Positions 27,406 through 37,453 of a stretch of DNA of 64,000 bases are shown here, one piece after another. The translations under genes and the position numbers were made by a program. The stretch is from Enterococcus timonensis (GTDB taxonomy: Bacteria; Bacillota; Bacilli; Lactobacillales; Enterococcaceae). A model generated the notes under the pieces. The model did no database searches. It was given only the letters and a program-made list of their open reading frames with translations, and was not told the DNA's origin. How positions within the stretch are numbered: the stretch's first letter is position 1; the number at the start of each line of letters is the position of its first letter. The DNA lies in contig NZ_FNVY01000004.1 in the NCBI RefSeq assembly GCF_900104595.1, positions 620,001-684,000 on the forward strand. The letters are read 5' to 3'.

Positions 27406-30078
27406 GTGGAACCAATTTATGCAGTAGTAGATTTAGAAACAACGGGCACAGACCTTGAGCATGATCGAATTATTCAAGTAGGCGCGGTGTTGTTACAAAA
27501 TGGTCAAATTGTGAGTCGATTTGCCACCGATGTCAATCCTGAACGGAAAATTCCTAAAAATATTGAAACATTAACCGGTATTAGTAATAAACAAGTTCGC
27601 CAGGCACCGATTTTTACTGATATTGCTGGCATGTTGCATCAATATTTGGAGGGGACTATTTTTGTGGCCCATAATATTGGCTTTGATTATCGCTTTTTAA
27701 ATGCGGCGATGCAAAAAGAAGGTTTGCCGCCTTTAAAACTTGCGGGAATTGATACCGTCGTCCTTGCCCAAATTTTTTTCCCAACTGAAATTAGTTTTCG
27801 TTTAAAAGATTTAGCAGATTCTTTTGGGTTAACGCATGAACGGCCTCACCATGCCGATTCCGATGCTGAAGTAACAGCGCAACTACTTTTGAAAATTCAA
27901 GAAAAAATGCGCGCCATGCCAAAAATAACACTAGAAAAAATTGCCCAATTGGCTACAGTTTTGCCTTTTCAAACGGGAAATTTCATTCAAAGAATAGAAC
28001 AAAAGCAAACAAGCAACCAATTGCCAGCTGAATTAATGGTCGTTGAAAATTTAGTTTTACGGAAAAAAACTTTGTCAAAAGAACAAGTGACTGTTCAAGC
28101 GTCTTATCCAAAAAAGAAAAAAGATAAAGAAAAAATTTTGCCGCCTGATTTTCAATTTCGTAATGTTCAAGCGCGGATGATGAATTTAGTGGCTGACTTT
28201 TTTATGAATGAACAAGAGCAGTCCACCTACTTTTTGGAAGCTCCGTCAGGCATTGGCAAATCAGTCGGTTATTTATTCCCGTTGAGTTTTGTTGCGACAC
28301 CTGAAAAACCAGTCGTTATTGCCACGTCCACTTTATTATTGCAACAGCAATTGCTAAAAGATATTGATCAATTAAATCAAACTTTACCTAAAAAATTAAA
28401 ACCAATGATCATTAAAAGTCCTCGTCATTATTTGGATTTGGCTAGATTTTCCAAAAGTTTGCAAACTTTTGAAACGAAACAAATTACCCTCTATCAAATG
28501 ATGATTCTCGTCTGGCTTACAGAAACTATGACGGGCGATTTTTCAGAGCTGAATTTATTGAAAATCTCAGATCCTTATTTCAAAAGTATTGCTTCAACTG
28601 GGCACAAACAAGCGACTGCTTTTTCGGCGGTTGATTTTTACTTTTGGGTCAAGCAACAAGCCCTTAGCGCCAATGTCTTAATTACCAATCATGCGTATTT
28701 ACTACAAGAAAATCTGCGAAAAGTTTACGCCTTACCGAAAACGCCATTTTTAGTCATTGATGAAGCCCATCATTTACCAAATGCGATTTTACAGCAACAA
28801 ACGCAACATTTTGATTTTGATTTTGTGCAACGAAAATTGCGTTATTTAAGTTTTATAGCCAATGATCCGCCAGAAAATCTGGTGATGCCAGCGGGAAATT
28901 ATTTTATTGAATTAACTAATGAATTGGCGACAGATTTGGAAGCTTTAAATCATTATTTTGTTGGCAAATATCCTTTAGATTATCCATTGCTTTGGGGACG
29001 GCATTTTCAGGAGAATTTAGAAAAGCCAGTGGCCGTCTTAGTCGATCAAGTGGAACAATTATTAAAAGACGTCGCCCAATGGAGCCAAGAGTTACTAGTC
29101 GAAGTGGAAAAAGAACCTACCGGACTTGCCCAACTGTTGTCAACTTTAGAACAGGTGATTTTATTGTGGCCCATCTTCCGCCAATTTTTTAATGCCCATA
29201 ATCAACACGTCAAATGGTTGACTAAAGAAGAACATGTGGAAGACTTGGTGTTAAATATGACCCAAGTCAAAGCACTGGATTTAGAAAAAGCCGCTTGGTT
29301 TACTCGCTATGAAAAAGTATTACTGGTGGGCGCGACTTTTCAAATTGGCCGAAAAAAAATCATTCAAGAACAACTACAATTGCCAAATGCCAAATCTAGC
29401 CGGCTCCATGCCGCTTACGATTATCAAAAGCAATTAAAATTTTACGTTCCTGAAGCAGATTCGGCAGTCAATCCTTTTGACCAACTCGTTCTATCTGTGG
29501 AACAATATATGAAAGAGGTTAAACAACCACTTTTAGTTTTATTTTCTTCTCACCAAAGTTTAGCCAACTGTTATGCCCGTATTCAAAAAACGGCGCTGGA
29601 TGCTGGCCGTGAATTATTAGCCCAAGGAGTTAATGGGACGAAAGAAAAATTATTGAAACGATTTTTATTAAGCAATGATGCGATTATGTTAGGGAATGAA
29701 ACATTTTGGGAAGGCATTGATTTGCCAGGAAAAAATTTACCGGTGATTTTTGTAGCGAAACTTCCTTTTGAAAATCCCAATCAACCACTGGTGCAAGTTA
29801 AATTTTCTACCATTGAACAAGCAGGCGGAAATGCTTTTTACCAAGAAGCTTTGCCTCATTGTTCCATGCGTTTGCAACAAGCGATTGGTCGACTTTTGCG
29901 GACGCCAGAAGATCGCGGCGTGTTGGTTTTATTTGATCAACGGATGGTCGCTTCGTCCTATGCACCTTCTTTACAAAAAAACTTGCCTAAAGGATTGCTA
30001 GTGGAGACCATCATTTCAGAAAAATTAATTACAGCTATTGAGTCGTTTAATCAAAAAGGAGAAGTTCATGAAAACTAA
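27406..30078 (+). CDS. dinG: DinG-family exonuclease-helicase
   Basis: A fusion of an N-terminal DEDDh exonuclease (VDLETTGTD, Asp9 and Glu11; HHADSDAE near 145) and a C-terminal XPD/DinG-type helicase. The helicase has Walker A in APSGIGKS near 279-286, DEAHH at 452-456, and a C-terminal QAIGRLLR arginine motif. The 890 residues are the Gram-positive form. The iron-sulfur cysteines of enterobacterial DinG are not apparent, as expected for this type, which in Staphylococcus acts as a 3'-5' exonuclease. The start is GTG 27406 after AAAGGAGGG. TATAAT at 27375-27380 is a likely -10. The stop overlaps ypmB. Confidence 0.93.
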   Translation: MEPIYAVVDLETTGTDLEHDRIIQVGAVLLQNGQIVSRFATDVNPERKIPKNIETLTGISNKQVRQAPIFTDIAGMLHQYLEGTIFVAHNIGFDYRFLNAAMQKEGLPPLKLAGIDTVVLAQIFFPTEISFRLKDLADSFGLTHERPHHADSDAEVTAQLLLKIQEKMRAMPKITLEKIAQLATVLPFQTGNFIQRIEQKQTSNQLPAELMVVENLVLRKKTLSKEQVTVQASYPKKKKDKEKILPPDFQFRNVQARMMNLVADFFMNEQEQSTYFLEAPSGIGKSVGYLFPLSFVATPEKPVVIATSTLLLQQQLLKDIDQLNQTLPKKLKPMIIKSPRHYLDLARFSKSLQTFETKQITLYQMMILVWLTETMTGDFSELNLLKISDPYFKSIASTGHKQATAFSAVDFYFWVKQQALSANVLITNHAYLLQENLRKVYALPKTPFLVIDEAHHLPNAILQQQTQHFDFDFVQRKLRYLSFIANDPPENLVMPAGNYFIELTNELATDLEALNHYFVGKYPLDYPLLWGRHFQENLEKPVAVLVDQVEQLLKDVAQWSQELLVEVEKEPTGLAQLLSTLEQVILLWPIFRQFFNAHNQHVKWLTKEEHVEDLVLNMTQVKALDLEKAAWFTRYEKVLLVGATFQIGRKKIIQEQLQLPNAKSSRLHAAYDYQKQLKFYVPEADSAVNPFDQLVLSVEQYMKEVKQPLLVLFSSHQSLANCYARIQKTALDAGRELLAQGVNGTKEKLLKRFLLSNDAIMLGNETFWEGIDLPGKNLPVIFVAKLPFENPNQPLVQVKFSTIEQAGGNAFYQEALPHCSMRLQQAIGRLLRTPEDRGVLVLFDQRMVASSYAPSLQKNLPKGLLVETIISEKLITAIESFNQKGEVHEN

Positions 30079-30565
30079 AAGTCGCTTTGGCACAAAAGAA
30101 AAAGTGCTAGTAATTATTTTGGCGGTGCTAGTTACAGTCATTGTTTTTACAAGTATTTTTCTCGTGCGAGGCACCCGTCGCTACAATTGGGCCCGACAAG
30201 AAGCCGAAGAATTGGCTCGGCAATATGGAAAAATTACTACCGTGGATCAATTTTATTATTTTAACCGGGAAGAACAATATTTCGCGGTCCTAGGAGAAAC
30301 GGCCCAAGGGAAATCTGTTTATGCCTTAATTCCAGAAGATGGAAAAGAAATTACGATTTTGCCAGCGGGGGAAGGAATTTCTGAAAATCAAGCCTTAACC
30401 GTAGTCCAAGAAGCACATCCAGAATTAACGTCTTTAAAAGTCGGCCTTGGTAAAAAAAATGAGGACGTTGTTTGGGAAGTTTCCGGAAAAAAAGGTGATA
30501 CATGGACGTATATTTTATTATCTTTTAATGACGGAACTGTTTTGTCAACGATTGAAAATATTTAA
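30068..30565 (+). CDS. ypmB: YpmB-like membrane-anchored PepSY-type protein
   Basis: A protein of 165 residues with a basic N-terminus, one membrane helix (about 15-35) and an extracytoplasmic alpha/beta domain of two PepSY-like halves (DUF5590 type). The frame opens at 30038, but AAAGGAG at 30056-30062 serves ATG 30068, which overlaps the dinG stop by 11 bases. The order dinG-ypmB-aspB-asnS is the same as in Bacillus subtilis. Function unknown. Confidence 0.8.
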   Translation: MKTKSRFGTKEKVLVIILAVLVTVIVFTSIFLVRGTRRYNWARQEAEELARQYGKITTVDQFYYFNREEQYFAVLGETAQGKSVYALIPEDGKEITILPAGEGISENQALTVVQEAHPELTSLKVGLGKKNEDVVWEVSGKKGDTWTYILLSFNDGTVLSTIENI

Positions 30566-30604
30566 AAAATAACTAGAAATATTTCTATTTAAGGAGGGGA
30601 ACCA

Positions 30605-31789
30605 ATGAAATTATCGACACGGGCACAACAAATTAGCCCTAGTGCAACCTTGCAGGCGGCTGCCATGGCCCGCAAATTAAAAGCGAGCGGGCGTGATGTG
30701 ATTAGTTTGACAGTAGGAGAGCCAGATTTTTTCACGCCGAAAAATATTCAAGAAAAAGCAATTGAAAGTATTCGTGATGGCTCGGCTAGTTTTTATACAC
30801 CGACAGACGGCTTGCCAGCGCTAAAAAAAGCGGTGCAAGAATATTTTCACACGAGTTATCATTTGAACTACGAATTAAAAGAAATTATGATTAATCCTGG
30901 TGCAAAATTTGGTTTGTACGCTGCTTTTATGGCTCTTTTAAATACTGGCGATGAAGTGTTAATCCCGACGCCTTACTGGGTGAGTTACAGCGAACAAGTA
31001 AAATTAGCTGATGGCGTGCCAATTTTTGTGGAACCATTTGATCAAAAAAGCTGCAAAGTCACCCCAGCTGATTTGGAAAAATATCGGACGGACAAAACAA
31101 AAGTGCTCTTAATGAATTCGCCAGCGAATCCCACGGGTATGATTTATACAAAAGAAGAATTAACGGCACTGGCTGATTATTGCTTAGCGCACGATTTATT
31201 TGTAGTGACCGATGATATTTACTCCCAATTGGTCTATCACGGGGCTGAATTTGCCTCGATGGTGAATATGCGCCCGGCAATGAAAGAAAATACTTTAGTC
31301 ATTACTGGCGTTTCTAAAACTTACGCCATGACTGGTTGGCGAATTGGATTTGCGGCAGGTCCTGTGAAATTAATTCATGCCATGAGTGAAATTCAATCGC
31401 ACTCCACTAGTAATCCGGCAGCCGTCAGTCAATATGCAGCGATTGAAGCGTTAAACGGGTCCCAAAAAGAAGCAGAAAAGATGCAAGAAACTTTTTCCAA
31501 ACGATTAGATGCCGCTTATGATTTAGTAGTTGTTCTGCCTGGTTTTTCGTTAGTGAAACCGCAAGGCGCTTTTTATTTATTTCCTGACGTCACAGAAGCT
31601 ATGGAAAAACTTGGTTACACCGACGTAGAAAAATTTGTCGCTGATATTTTAGAAGAAACTGGCGTGGCGTTAGTGGCCGGCACAGGTTTTGGTTCTAATA
31701 GACATTTGCGCTTGAGTTATGCCGTTAGCCAGGAAGCTTTTGCTAAAGCGATCGGACTGATTTTAGAATTTTTAACTTTAAAAAAATAA
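30605..31789 (+). CDS. aspB: Pyridoxal-phosphate aminotransferase, aspartate type
   Basis: Class I fold-type I aminotransferase of 394 residues. The lysine that binds pyridoxal phosphate is K238 in GVSKTYAMTGWRIGF. NSPANPTG binds the cofactor phosphate region, and SVGEPDF-like LTVGEPDFFTP lies near the N-terminus. It most likely interconverts aspartate and oxaloacetate, supplying aspartate for asparagine and asparaginyl-tRNA metabolism next to asnS. Substrate preference within this family cannot be proven from sequence. The ribosome binding site AAGGAGGGG precedes ATG 30605. Confidence 0.9.
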   Translation: MKLSTRAQQISPSATLQAAAMARKLKASGRDVISLTVGEPDFFTPKNIQEKAIESIRDGSASFYTPTDGLPALKKAVQEYFHTSYHLNYELKEIMINPGAKFGLYAAFMALLNTGDEVLIPTPYWVSYSEQVKLADGVPIFVEPFDQKSCKVTPADLEKYRTDKTKVLLMNSPANPTGMIYTKEELTALADYCLAHDLFVVTDDIYSQLVYHGAEFASMVNMRPAMKENTLVITGVSKTYAMTGWRIGFAAGPVKLIHAMSEIQSHSTSNPAAVSQYAAIEALNGSQKEAEKMQETFSKRLDAAYDLVVVLPGFSLVKPQGAFYLFPDVTEAMEKLGYTDVEKFVADILEETGVALVAGTGFGSNRHLRLSYAVSQEAFAKAIGLILEFLTLKK

Positions 31790-31800
31790 AACTTACCGTC

Positions 31801-31829
31801 AAAAAAATTCGCCTTTGCGCGATTTTTTT
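31801..31829 (+). terminator. Hairpin terminator between aspB and asnS
   Basis: AAAAAATTCGC pairs with GCGATTTTTTT (one mismatch) around a 6-base loop. It could reduce read-through from aspB to asnS. Confidence 0.65.
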
Positions 31830-31911
31830 GGTTAGAGCAAGGAATAGTCTTGCTTTTTTACTAAAGAATAGCTTAAAATAAGACCATTGAAAGAAAAAGG
31901 AGCGAAAAAGT

Positions 31912-33210
31912 GTGAAACGTATTTCCATCATTGATGCTAAAAATTACGTGGGTCAAACTGTTGAAATTGGCGCCTGGGTTGCCAATAAACGCTCGTCTGG
32001 TAAAATTGCCTTTTTGGAATTAAGAGACGGCACTGCTTATTTTCAAGGTGTAGCAGTAAAAAATGAAGTAGGCGAAGAAATTTTTGATATCGCTAAATCC
32101 TTAAATCAAGAAACATCCATTATTTTAACTGGAGAAATTCGCGAAGATGCTCGCAGCCACTTCGGTTATGAAATCGGCATTAAAACGTTAGAAGTAGTGG
32201 GAAGTTCAGAAGATTATCCCATTACGCCTAAAGAACATGGAACGGACTTTTTAATGGATCATCGCCATTTATGGTTGCGTAGTTCTAAACAGCATGCCAT
32301 TATGCAAATCCGTAATGAAATGATTCGGGCAACTTACGAATTTTTCAACGATAACGGATTTATTAAAATTGACCCACCAATTTTAACTGGGTCTGCTCCA
32401 GAAGGGACGACGGAACTTTTTGAAACGGATTATTTCGATCAAAAAGCTTACTTGTCACAATCTGGTCAACTTTATATGGAAGCTGCGGCAATGGCTTTTG
32501 GTAAAGTATTTTCATTTGGCCCCACTTTCCGGGCTGAAAAATCAAAAACCCGCCGTCATCTGATTGAATTTTGGATGATTGAACCAGAAATGGCTTTTAT
32601 GCACCAAGAAGAAAGCTTAGAAATTCAAGAACAATATATTGCTTATCTTGTTCAAGGTGTTTTGGACAATTGTGATTATGCCTTGACTGTTTTAGAACGG
32701 GATAAAGGAATTTTGGAACGTTATACGCAACTGCCTTATCCACGGATTAGCTATGATGATGCGGTTGAATTATTAATTAAAAATGGTTTTGAAGATATTC
32801 AATGGGGAGACGATTTTGGTTCTCCGCACGAAACATTTATTGCGAATTCTTTTGAAAAACCAGTTTTTATTTTAAATTATCCAAAACAAATCAAACCATT
32901 TTATATGAAGCCACATCCAACGCGTGAAGATGTTGTCATTTGTGCTGATTTAATTGCTCCAGAAGGTTATGGCGAAATTATTGGCGGATCCGAACGGGAA
33001 ACGGATTACGATCAACTTTTAGCTGAAATTAAAAAATTCGGCTTAAGTCCTGAAGAATACAAGTGGTATTTGGATTTGCGCAAATACGGCAGCGTTCCTC
33101 ATGCCGGTTTTGGTTTAGGTTTAGAACGAGCCATTACTTGGGTTGCCGGGATTGAACATATTAGAGAGGCCATTCCGTTTCCACGTTTGATCAACCGTAT
33201 TTATCCATAA
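31912..33210 (+). CDS. asnS: Asparaginyl-tRNA synthetase
   Basis: Class IIb synthetase charging tRNA-Asn. An OB-fold anticodon domain is at the N-terminus (about 15-105). Motif 2 is [17 protein letters not shown] and motif 3 is [10 protein letters not shown], all intact. 432 residues, normal. Start GTG 31912 behind AAAGGAG. There is no room for, and no sign of, a T-box leader. The intact motifs contrast with those of the ProRS-like gene in this window. Confidence 0.95.
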   Translation: MKRISIIDAKNYVGQTVEIGAWVANKRSSGKIAFLELRDGTAYFQGVAVKNEVGEEIFDIAKSLNQETSIILTGEIREDARSHFGYEIGIKTLEVVGSSEDYPITPKEHGTDFLMDHRHLWLRSSKQHAIMQIRNEMIRATYEFFNDNGFIKIDPPILTGSAPEGTTELFETDYFDQKAYLSQSGQLYMEAAAMAFGKVFSFGPTFRAEKSKTRRHLIEFWMIEPEMAFMHQEESLEIQEQYIAYLVQGVLDNCDYALTVLERDKGILERYTQLPYPRISYDDAVELLIKNGFEDIQWGDDFGSPHETFIANSFEKPVFILNYPKQIKPFYMKPHPTREDVVICADLIAPEGYGEIIGGSERETDYDQLLAEIKKFGLSPEEYKWYLDLRKYGSVPHAGFGLGLERAITWVAGIEHIREAIPFPRLINRIYP

Positions 33211-33251
33211 AATGAAACTAGAAAACGATAAAAACATGAAAAGAGGAGCTT

Positions 33252-33899
33252 ATGCAAATTTATCCTAATGATCGTATTGTTTTTTTCGGCGATAGTATCA
33301 CCGATGCCGACCGTCAAAAAGAAAATTTAGACGATCTCGGACATGGATTTCCTTTATTTATTGCCAGCCAATTTGGTGCAAGATATCCAGAAATGAATTT
33401 ATCATTTTATAATCGCGGCGTTTCTGGTGATAAAGTTGCCGATTTGAATGAACGTTTGCAAGAAGATGTGATTAGTTTAATGCCAGATGTGGTATCGATT
33501 ATGGTAGGGATTAACGACACGTGGCACAATGTGGAAAGTCCTGACTTTGGGACCAAAAAGGCGGCTGATTATTTCGAGGCTGAATACCGCAAAATGTTAA
33601 TGACCTTAAAAAATGCCGGTATTACCCGACTTGTTTTAATGGAACCTTTTGTTTTACCCATTCCTAAAAATCGGACCACTTGGCGGGTTGATTTGGATCA
33701 AAAAATTCAAATTATTCGCCTATTAGCTGCTGAATTTCATGCGGAATTTATTTCGCTTGATGGCTTAATGAATGCAGCGGGCATTCGTCACGGATTTGAA
33801 CTGTATACTAAAGATGGCGTTCATCCTACACCAACTGGTTACGGGCTAATTACTGAAGAATGGATGCGCCATGTCCATCCAACTTTAGAACTTAAGTAA
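33252..33899 (+). CDS. SGNH/GDSL-family hydrolase
   Basis: A 215-residue cytoplasmic esterase or acetylhydrolase. Block I is FFGDSITD with Ser15, block III is VGINDTW, and block V is DGVHPTPTGY with the catalytic Asp and His. It has no signal peptide. The group includes deacetylases acting on sugars; the substrate is unknown. It follows asnS by 41 bases with AGAGGAG ahead of the ATG, and may be co-transcribed. Confidence 0.88.
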   Translation: MQIYPNDRIVFFGDSITDADRQKENLDDLGHGFPLFIASQFGARYPEMNLSFYNRGVSGDKVADLNERLQEDVISLMPDVVSIMVGINDTWHNVESPDFGTKKAADYFEAEYRKMLMTLKNAGITRLVLMEPFVLPIPKNRTTWRVDLDQKIQIIRLLAAEFHAEFISLDGLMNAAGIRHGFELYTKDGVHPTPTGYGLITEEWMRHVHPTLELK

Positions 33900-33905
33900 T
33901 TTTTT

Positions 33906-33943
33906 AAAAATTGATGTCTCTTCTAAGAGGTGTCAATTTTTTT
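33906..33943 (+). terminator. Terminator after the SGNH hydrolase
   Basis: A long stem (AAAAATTGATGTCTCT paired with AGAGGTGTCAATTTTT, including three G-T pairs), a short loop and a T run. Confidence 0.8.
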
Positions 33944-34033
33944 ATTTTGAAAGGGTTTGTCAGACTTCGTGTCATTTGATTTTAATGTAAAACGAGACGA
34001 TGACAGGTTTAGGCGTGAATTCTCTGTTTTTTC

Positions 34034-34042
34034 TGTTATACT
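34034..34042 (+). promoter_or_regulatory. Extended -10 promoter of degV
   Basis: TGTTATACT lies 50 bases upstream of the degV start. An inverted repeat TGTCAT / ATGACA (33970-33975 and 34000-34005) sits just upstream and could be an operator; this is weak. Confidence 0.55.
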
Positions 34043-34092
34043 AATATTAGTAAAAAATATTTTCCAATTGGCGTCAAGAAAGTAGGATATGT

Positions 34093-34932
34093 ATGTCTAA
34101 CATTAAAATAGTTACTGATTCTTCTTGTACCATGGATCCAAAACTTATCTCCGATTTAGATATTACCGTAGTACCTTTATCAGTCATGCTGGATGGCGTG
34201 ATGTACACGGCAGATGAAAATTTTGATAATGTGCAATTTATGAAACTTATGGCCGAATCTAACGCACTACCTAAAACAAGTCAACCACCGATTGGCGTCT
34301 TTGCTGAAACGTATGAAAAGTTAACCGCCGATGGTTCCACTGTTATTTCCATTCATTTAACTGAAAAATTATCAGGCACTGTAGAAGCTGCCCGCCAAGC
34401 AAGTCACTTGGTAAAAGGTAAAGTCATTATTGTTGATTCCAATTTTATTGACCAAAGTTTGGCCCAACAAGTCATTATGGCCGCCCAACTGGCGCAACAA
34501 GGGCGCGATGAAGCAGAAATTGTTGCCGCTACAAAATCTATTGCTCAACGTTCAAAACTTTTTATTGGCATTTCTAATTTAGAAAATCTCATTAAAGGTG
34601 GCCGGATTTCTAAAGCAAAAGGCGTGGTGACCACTTTATTTAACATCAAATTAGTTTTAGAATTAAAAGATGGTAATTTTGAACCGGTGGCAAAAGGTCG
34701 CGGTAGTAAAACTTTTTTCAAATGGCTCCAAGAATTAAAACGAGAATTACAAAATCAAACGGTAGAAAAAATGGGAATTTCCTATGCCGGTGATGCCTCA
34801 TTGGCTAAAGAAATAGCCGGAGAACTGCAAGAACTTTTCCCTAATTTAGAAATTCCCGTGTTCCATACCAATCCTGTCGTGGCTACCCACGCTGGAGATG
34901 GCGCGTTTGCCATTATGTATTACACAAAATAA
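34093..34932 (+). CDS. DegV-family fatty-acid-binding protein (FakB-like)
   Basis: A 279-residue two-domain DegV protein. The N-terminal IVTDSSCTM is the family signature, followed by PKTSQPPIGVF and SGTVEAARQA. In Firmicutes, proteins of this family (FakB) carry fatty acids for phosphorylation by FakA, feeding phospholipid synthesis. Which fatty acid this one binds cannot be seen. It has its own promoter and terminator. ATG 34093 follows TAGGA. Confidence 0.88.
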   Translation: MSNIKIVTDSSCTMDPKLISDLDITVVPLSVMLDGVMYTADENFDNVQFMKLMAESNALPKTSQPPIGVFAETYEKLTADGSTVISIHLTEKLSGTVEAARQASHLVKGKVIIVDSNFIDQSLAQQVIMAAQLAQQGRDEAEIVAATKSIAQRSKLFIGISNLENLIKGGRISKAKGVVTTLFNIKLVLELKDGNFEPVAKGRGSKTFFKWLQELKRELQNQTVEKMGISYAGDASLAKEIAGELQELFPNLEIPVFHTNPVVATHAGDGAFAIMYYTK

Positions 34933-34936
34933 TTAG

Positions 34937-34983
34937 CAAACGATTCATCGCAAAGTTGTGGTGAATCGTTTGTTTGCATTTTT
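34937..34983 (+). terminator. Terminator after degV
   Basis: A stem of at least 11 bp, CAAACGATTCA / TGAATCGTTTG (34937-34947 with 34962-34972), extended inside by G-T pairs. A modest T tract follows. Confidence 0.65.
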
Positions 34984-35013
34984 CACAACCTAATTTTTAA
35001 AAGGACTGATTTT

Positions 35014-36015
35014 ATGAAAGTTTGGCAAAAAATAATTAGTTATACGGTCGTGATTCTAATTGGTTTTGTGGCGAGTTTTTTTATTTTCTCGCTGTTTTTA
35101 CAACCGAAAGAGGGCGTCTTAGTCAATGCGCAACCGGTGAGAAAAGAAGATTCCAAATCGGCGGTTTCTTTAGTGGCGCTGGGGGACTCTTTGACCCAAG
35201 GCATTGGCGACACCACTAATCGTGGAGGATTTGTCCCACTAGCTGTCAGTGATGTGAAAAATTATTTTGATTTGGCGGCTTTTGATGCTGATAATTTCGG
35301 CAAATCAGGCGATCGCTCCGATCAAGTCTTAAAGCGACTTACCGAATCCACTGAGCAACAAGATGCCTTGAAAAAAGCCGACATCGTAACTTTGACAGTC
35401 GGTGGCAATGATTTGATGAGTACAATTAAAAAAGAATTATTTAATAAAATTAGTTTAGACACTTTTGAAAAACCGGCCGCGAAATATCAAACGAATTTAA
35501 AAAATTTGCTAGCTGAAATTCGCAAGTATGCTCCAGATGCGCCGATTTATCTTTTTGGTATTTATAATCCATTTTACGTTTATTTCCCCCAAATTACTGA
35601 ACTGCAAGATGTGGTTTCGTTTTGGAATGAGCAAAGTGAAAAAATTATTGCTGATACGAAGCGGAGTTACTTTATTCCCATCAACGATTTATTATATAAT
35701 GGGTCGGACGGTGCCACGGTCGTTGCCGAAAGTGACACCACCAGCACGCAAGAAGAAAATACAACCCAAAACAGTTCTAACCAAAGCGATTCGTCCCAAG
35801 ATAGTTCTGAAATTGCTGATGCTACGACGGATAGTACGATTTCCGATGAAGAGCTGGCCGGGTTAGTTGAAGCGGTGAATAATGATTTGATTTTTGAGGA
35901 GGATCATTTTCATCCCAATAATTTAGGCTACCAAAAAATGGCGACGGCCTTACGCGATCAATTGATTTCTACGCAAGGACTTTGGTTGAAAGAAGGTCAA
36001 ACAAGTGGAGAATAA
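35014..36015 (+). CDS. ypmR: Membrane-anchored SGNH/GDSL hydrolase, YpmR-like, with a Ser/Asp-rich insert
   Basis: A 333-residue protein. A membrane anchor (about 8-30) is followed by an extracellular SGNH hydrolase domain. Block I is ALGDSLTQGIGD with Ser59, block III is VGGNDLM, and block V is EEDHFHPNNLGY. Between the third and last blocks, about residues 240-285, lies a Ser/Thr/Asp/Gln/Asn-rich low-complexity segment that looks disordered. The best family match by context is YpmR, which precedes YpmS in Bacillus. Possible substrates are acylated cell-wall polymers or lipids; this is inference. Confidence 0.82.
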   Translation: MKVWQKIISYTVVILIGFVASFFIFSLFLQPKEGVLVNAQPVRKEDSKSAVSLVALGDSLTQGIGDTTNRGGFVPLAVSDVKNYFDLAAFDADNFGKSGDRSDQVLKRLTESTEQQDALKKADIVTLTVGGNDLMSTIKKELFNKISLDTFEKPAAKYQTNLKNLLAEIRKYAPDAPIYLFGIYNPFYVYFPQITELQDVVSFWNEQSEKIIADTKRSYFIPINDLLYNGSDGATVVAESDTTSTQEENTTQNSSNQSDSSQDSSEIADATTDSTISDEELAGLVEAVNNDLIFEEDHFHPNNLGYQKMATALRDQLISTQGLWLKEGQTSGE

Positions 36016-36682
36016 TCCAGAAGAAAAAACACCTGAAAAAACAGCACGAAGTAAAACAAAATCTAAGATGACCTTAAAAAGAAAAATTAATGGTTGGAAA
36101 ATTGCTACGTTATTAATGATTGGCTTAATTTTAGGCAGTGGATTTTATCTTTTTTCGATTATTAACACCGATCGCGAGGACGATTATAAGCCGGCAGCAG
36201 TAGAAACAGTCGAATCTTCCACGCAGATTTTGGAATTATCGACTGATAAAACGCGAGTCAATGAACTGATTGATCATTATTTGGTGGAGTATTTATCTAA
36301 TGAAGATATTAAATATGAATTTTATTTGGAGAACCAGGCCCTTTTAAAAGGAACTTTTGAACTGTTAGGTTATCCGTTAAATTTTTATTTGTATTTTGAG
36401 CCGTATGTAATGGAAAATGGCAATGTCCAATTAAAAGCCAAATCCGTTTCCATTGGGGCCTTGGGTATTCCGGTAAAAGAAGTGTTGCGCTATGTCCGTT
36501 CTAATTTTGAATTACCAGAATGGATTGAAATTAATTTGGACGAAGAGACGATGATTTTACATTTGGATCAATTTAAATTAGCGGCGGATTTAAAAATCGC
36601 AGCTGAAAAAATTGATTTAGTGGATGATGATATTCGGTTTACTTTAAATTTAGCAACTTCAGAAAGCGAGGCTGAAAAATAA
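36005..36682 (+). CDS. ypmS: YpmS-family membrane protein (DUF2140)
   Basis: A 225-residue protein with a Lys-rich cytoplasmic start, one membrane helix (about 33-53) and an extracytoplasmic domain of the YpmS/DUF2140 type, with the conserved FYLYFEP and [10 protein letters not shown] segments. It starts at GTG 36005 inside the ypmR gene (11-base overlap) and ends overlapping msrA by 1 base. The three are read as an operon. Function unknown. Confidence 0.82.
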   Translation: MENNPEEKTPEKTARSKTKSKMTLKRKINGWKIATLLMIGLILGSGFYLFSIINTDREDDYKPAAVETVESSTQILELSTDKTRVNELIDHYLVEYLSNEDIKYEFYLENQALLKGTFELLGYPLNFYLYFEPYVMENGNVQLKAKSVSIGALGIPVKEVLRYVRSNFELPEWIEINLDEETMILHLDQFKLAADLKIAAEKIDLVDDDIRFTLNLATSESEAEK

Positions 36683-37221
36683 TGACAACACAAAATCTAC
36701 AACCAACATTTGAAAAGGCAATTTTTGCTGGGGGCTGTTTTTGGTGCATGGTAGAACCATTTGATTCCTTACCCGGTATTGAAAAAGTGATTTCCGGTTA
36801 TACAGGCGGTCACGTGGAAAATCCTACTTATGAACAAGTGTTAACCCATAACACAGGACATACTGAAGCAGTGGAAATTACTTATGATCCAAAAATTTTT
36901 CCTTACGAAAAATTAGTCGAGATTTATTGGCAAGTCACTGATCCAACCGATGCATTCGGACAATTTCAAGATCGTGGCGACAATTATCGACCGGTGATTT
37001 TTTATACGACACCAGAACAGAAAATAATCGCCCAAAAAGCCAAAAAAGAAATGCAAGACTCCGGTAGATTTGATCAACAAATTGTCACGCAAATTGAATC
37101 GGCGCAACCTTTTTATCCGGCGGAAGACTATCATCAAGATTTTTACAAAAAAGATCCAGCTCGCTATGCATTAGAACAAGGCGCGCGAAAAGAATTTCAA
37201 GAAGAACATTGGGAGGAATAA
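36682..37221 (+). CDS. msrA: Peptide methionine sulfoxide reductase MsrA
   Basis: Reduces the S-epimer of methionine sulfoxide in proteins, repairing oxidative damage. The catalytic motif GGCFWC is at residues 17-22, with Cys19 as nucleophile. [15 protein letters not shown] and the C-terminal [10 protein letters not shown] region are conserved. Full length at 179 residues. It is placed in the ypmR-ypmS operon, as in Bacillus. No msrB is in this window. Confidence 0.95.
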   Translation: MTTQNLQPTFEKAIFAGGCFWCMVEPFDSLPGIEKVISGYTGGHVENPTYEQVLTHNTGHTEAVEITYDPKIFPYEKLVEIYWQVTDPTDAFGQFQDRGDNYRPVIFYTTPEQKIIAQKAKKEMQDSGRFDQQIVTQIESAQPFYPAEDYHQDFYKKDPARYALEQGARKEFQEEHWEE

Positions 37222-37222
37222 C

Positions 37223-37438
37223 GTGTATCGATCGTTTTATCATTATTTAATGACTTTACGGGCACCGCATAGTAACCCGCAGGCTGACTTTGCGGATCAT
37301 GCTTTTTATGATGCGAGTTTTCCTAAGCAAGCCCAAGATTATCAAACCTTGAGTCAGTATTTAGAATTTGTAGATTATTTGCCGAATATGGATATCTTTG
37401 ATGAGGTTTTTACGATGTATGAAGAAAATAATCGTTAG
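37223..37438 (+). CDS. YozE-family small protein (DUF1250)
   Basis: A 71-residue helical protein. The N-terminal SFYHYLMTLRAP and the later QDYQTLSQYLE are typical of the YozE/SAM-like family. The start is GTG 37223, two bases after msrA, with GGGAGGAA ahead of it. Function unknown. Confidence 0.85.
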   Translation: MYRSFYHYLMTLRAPHSNPQADFADHAFYDASFPKQAQDYQTLSQYLEFVDYLPNMDIFDEVFTMYEENNR

Positions 37439-37453
37439 AAAGGAATTGGTGGC

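Noticed and set aside
31790-31911. T-box riboswitch upstream of asnS
   Set aside because: The gap is only 122 bases, is partly a simple terminator, and has no T-box sequence. The same search before proS was negative.
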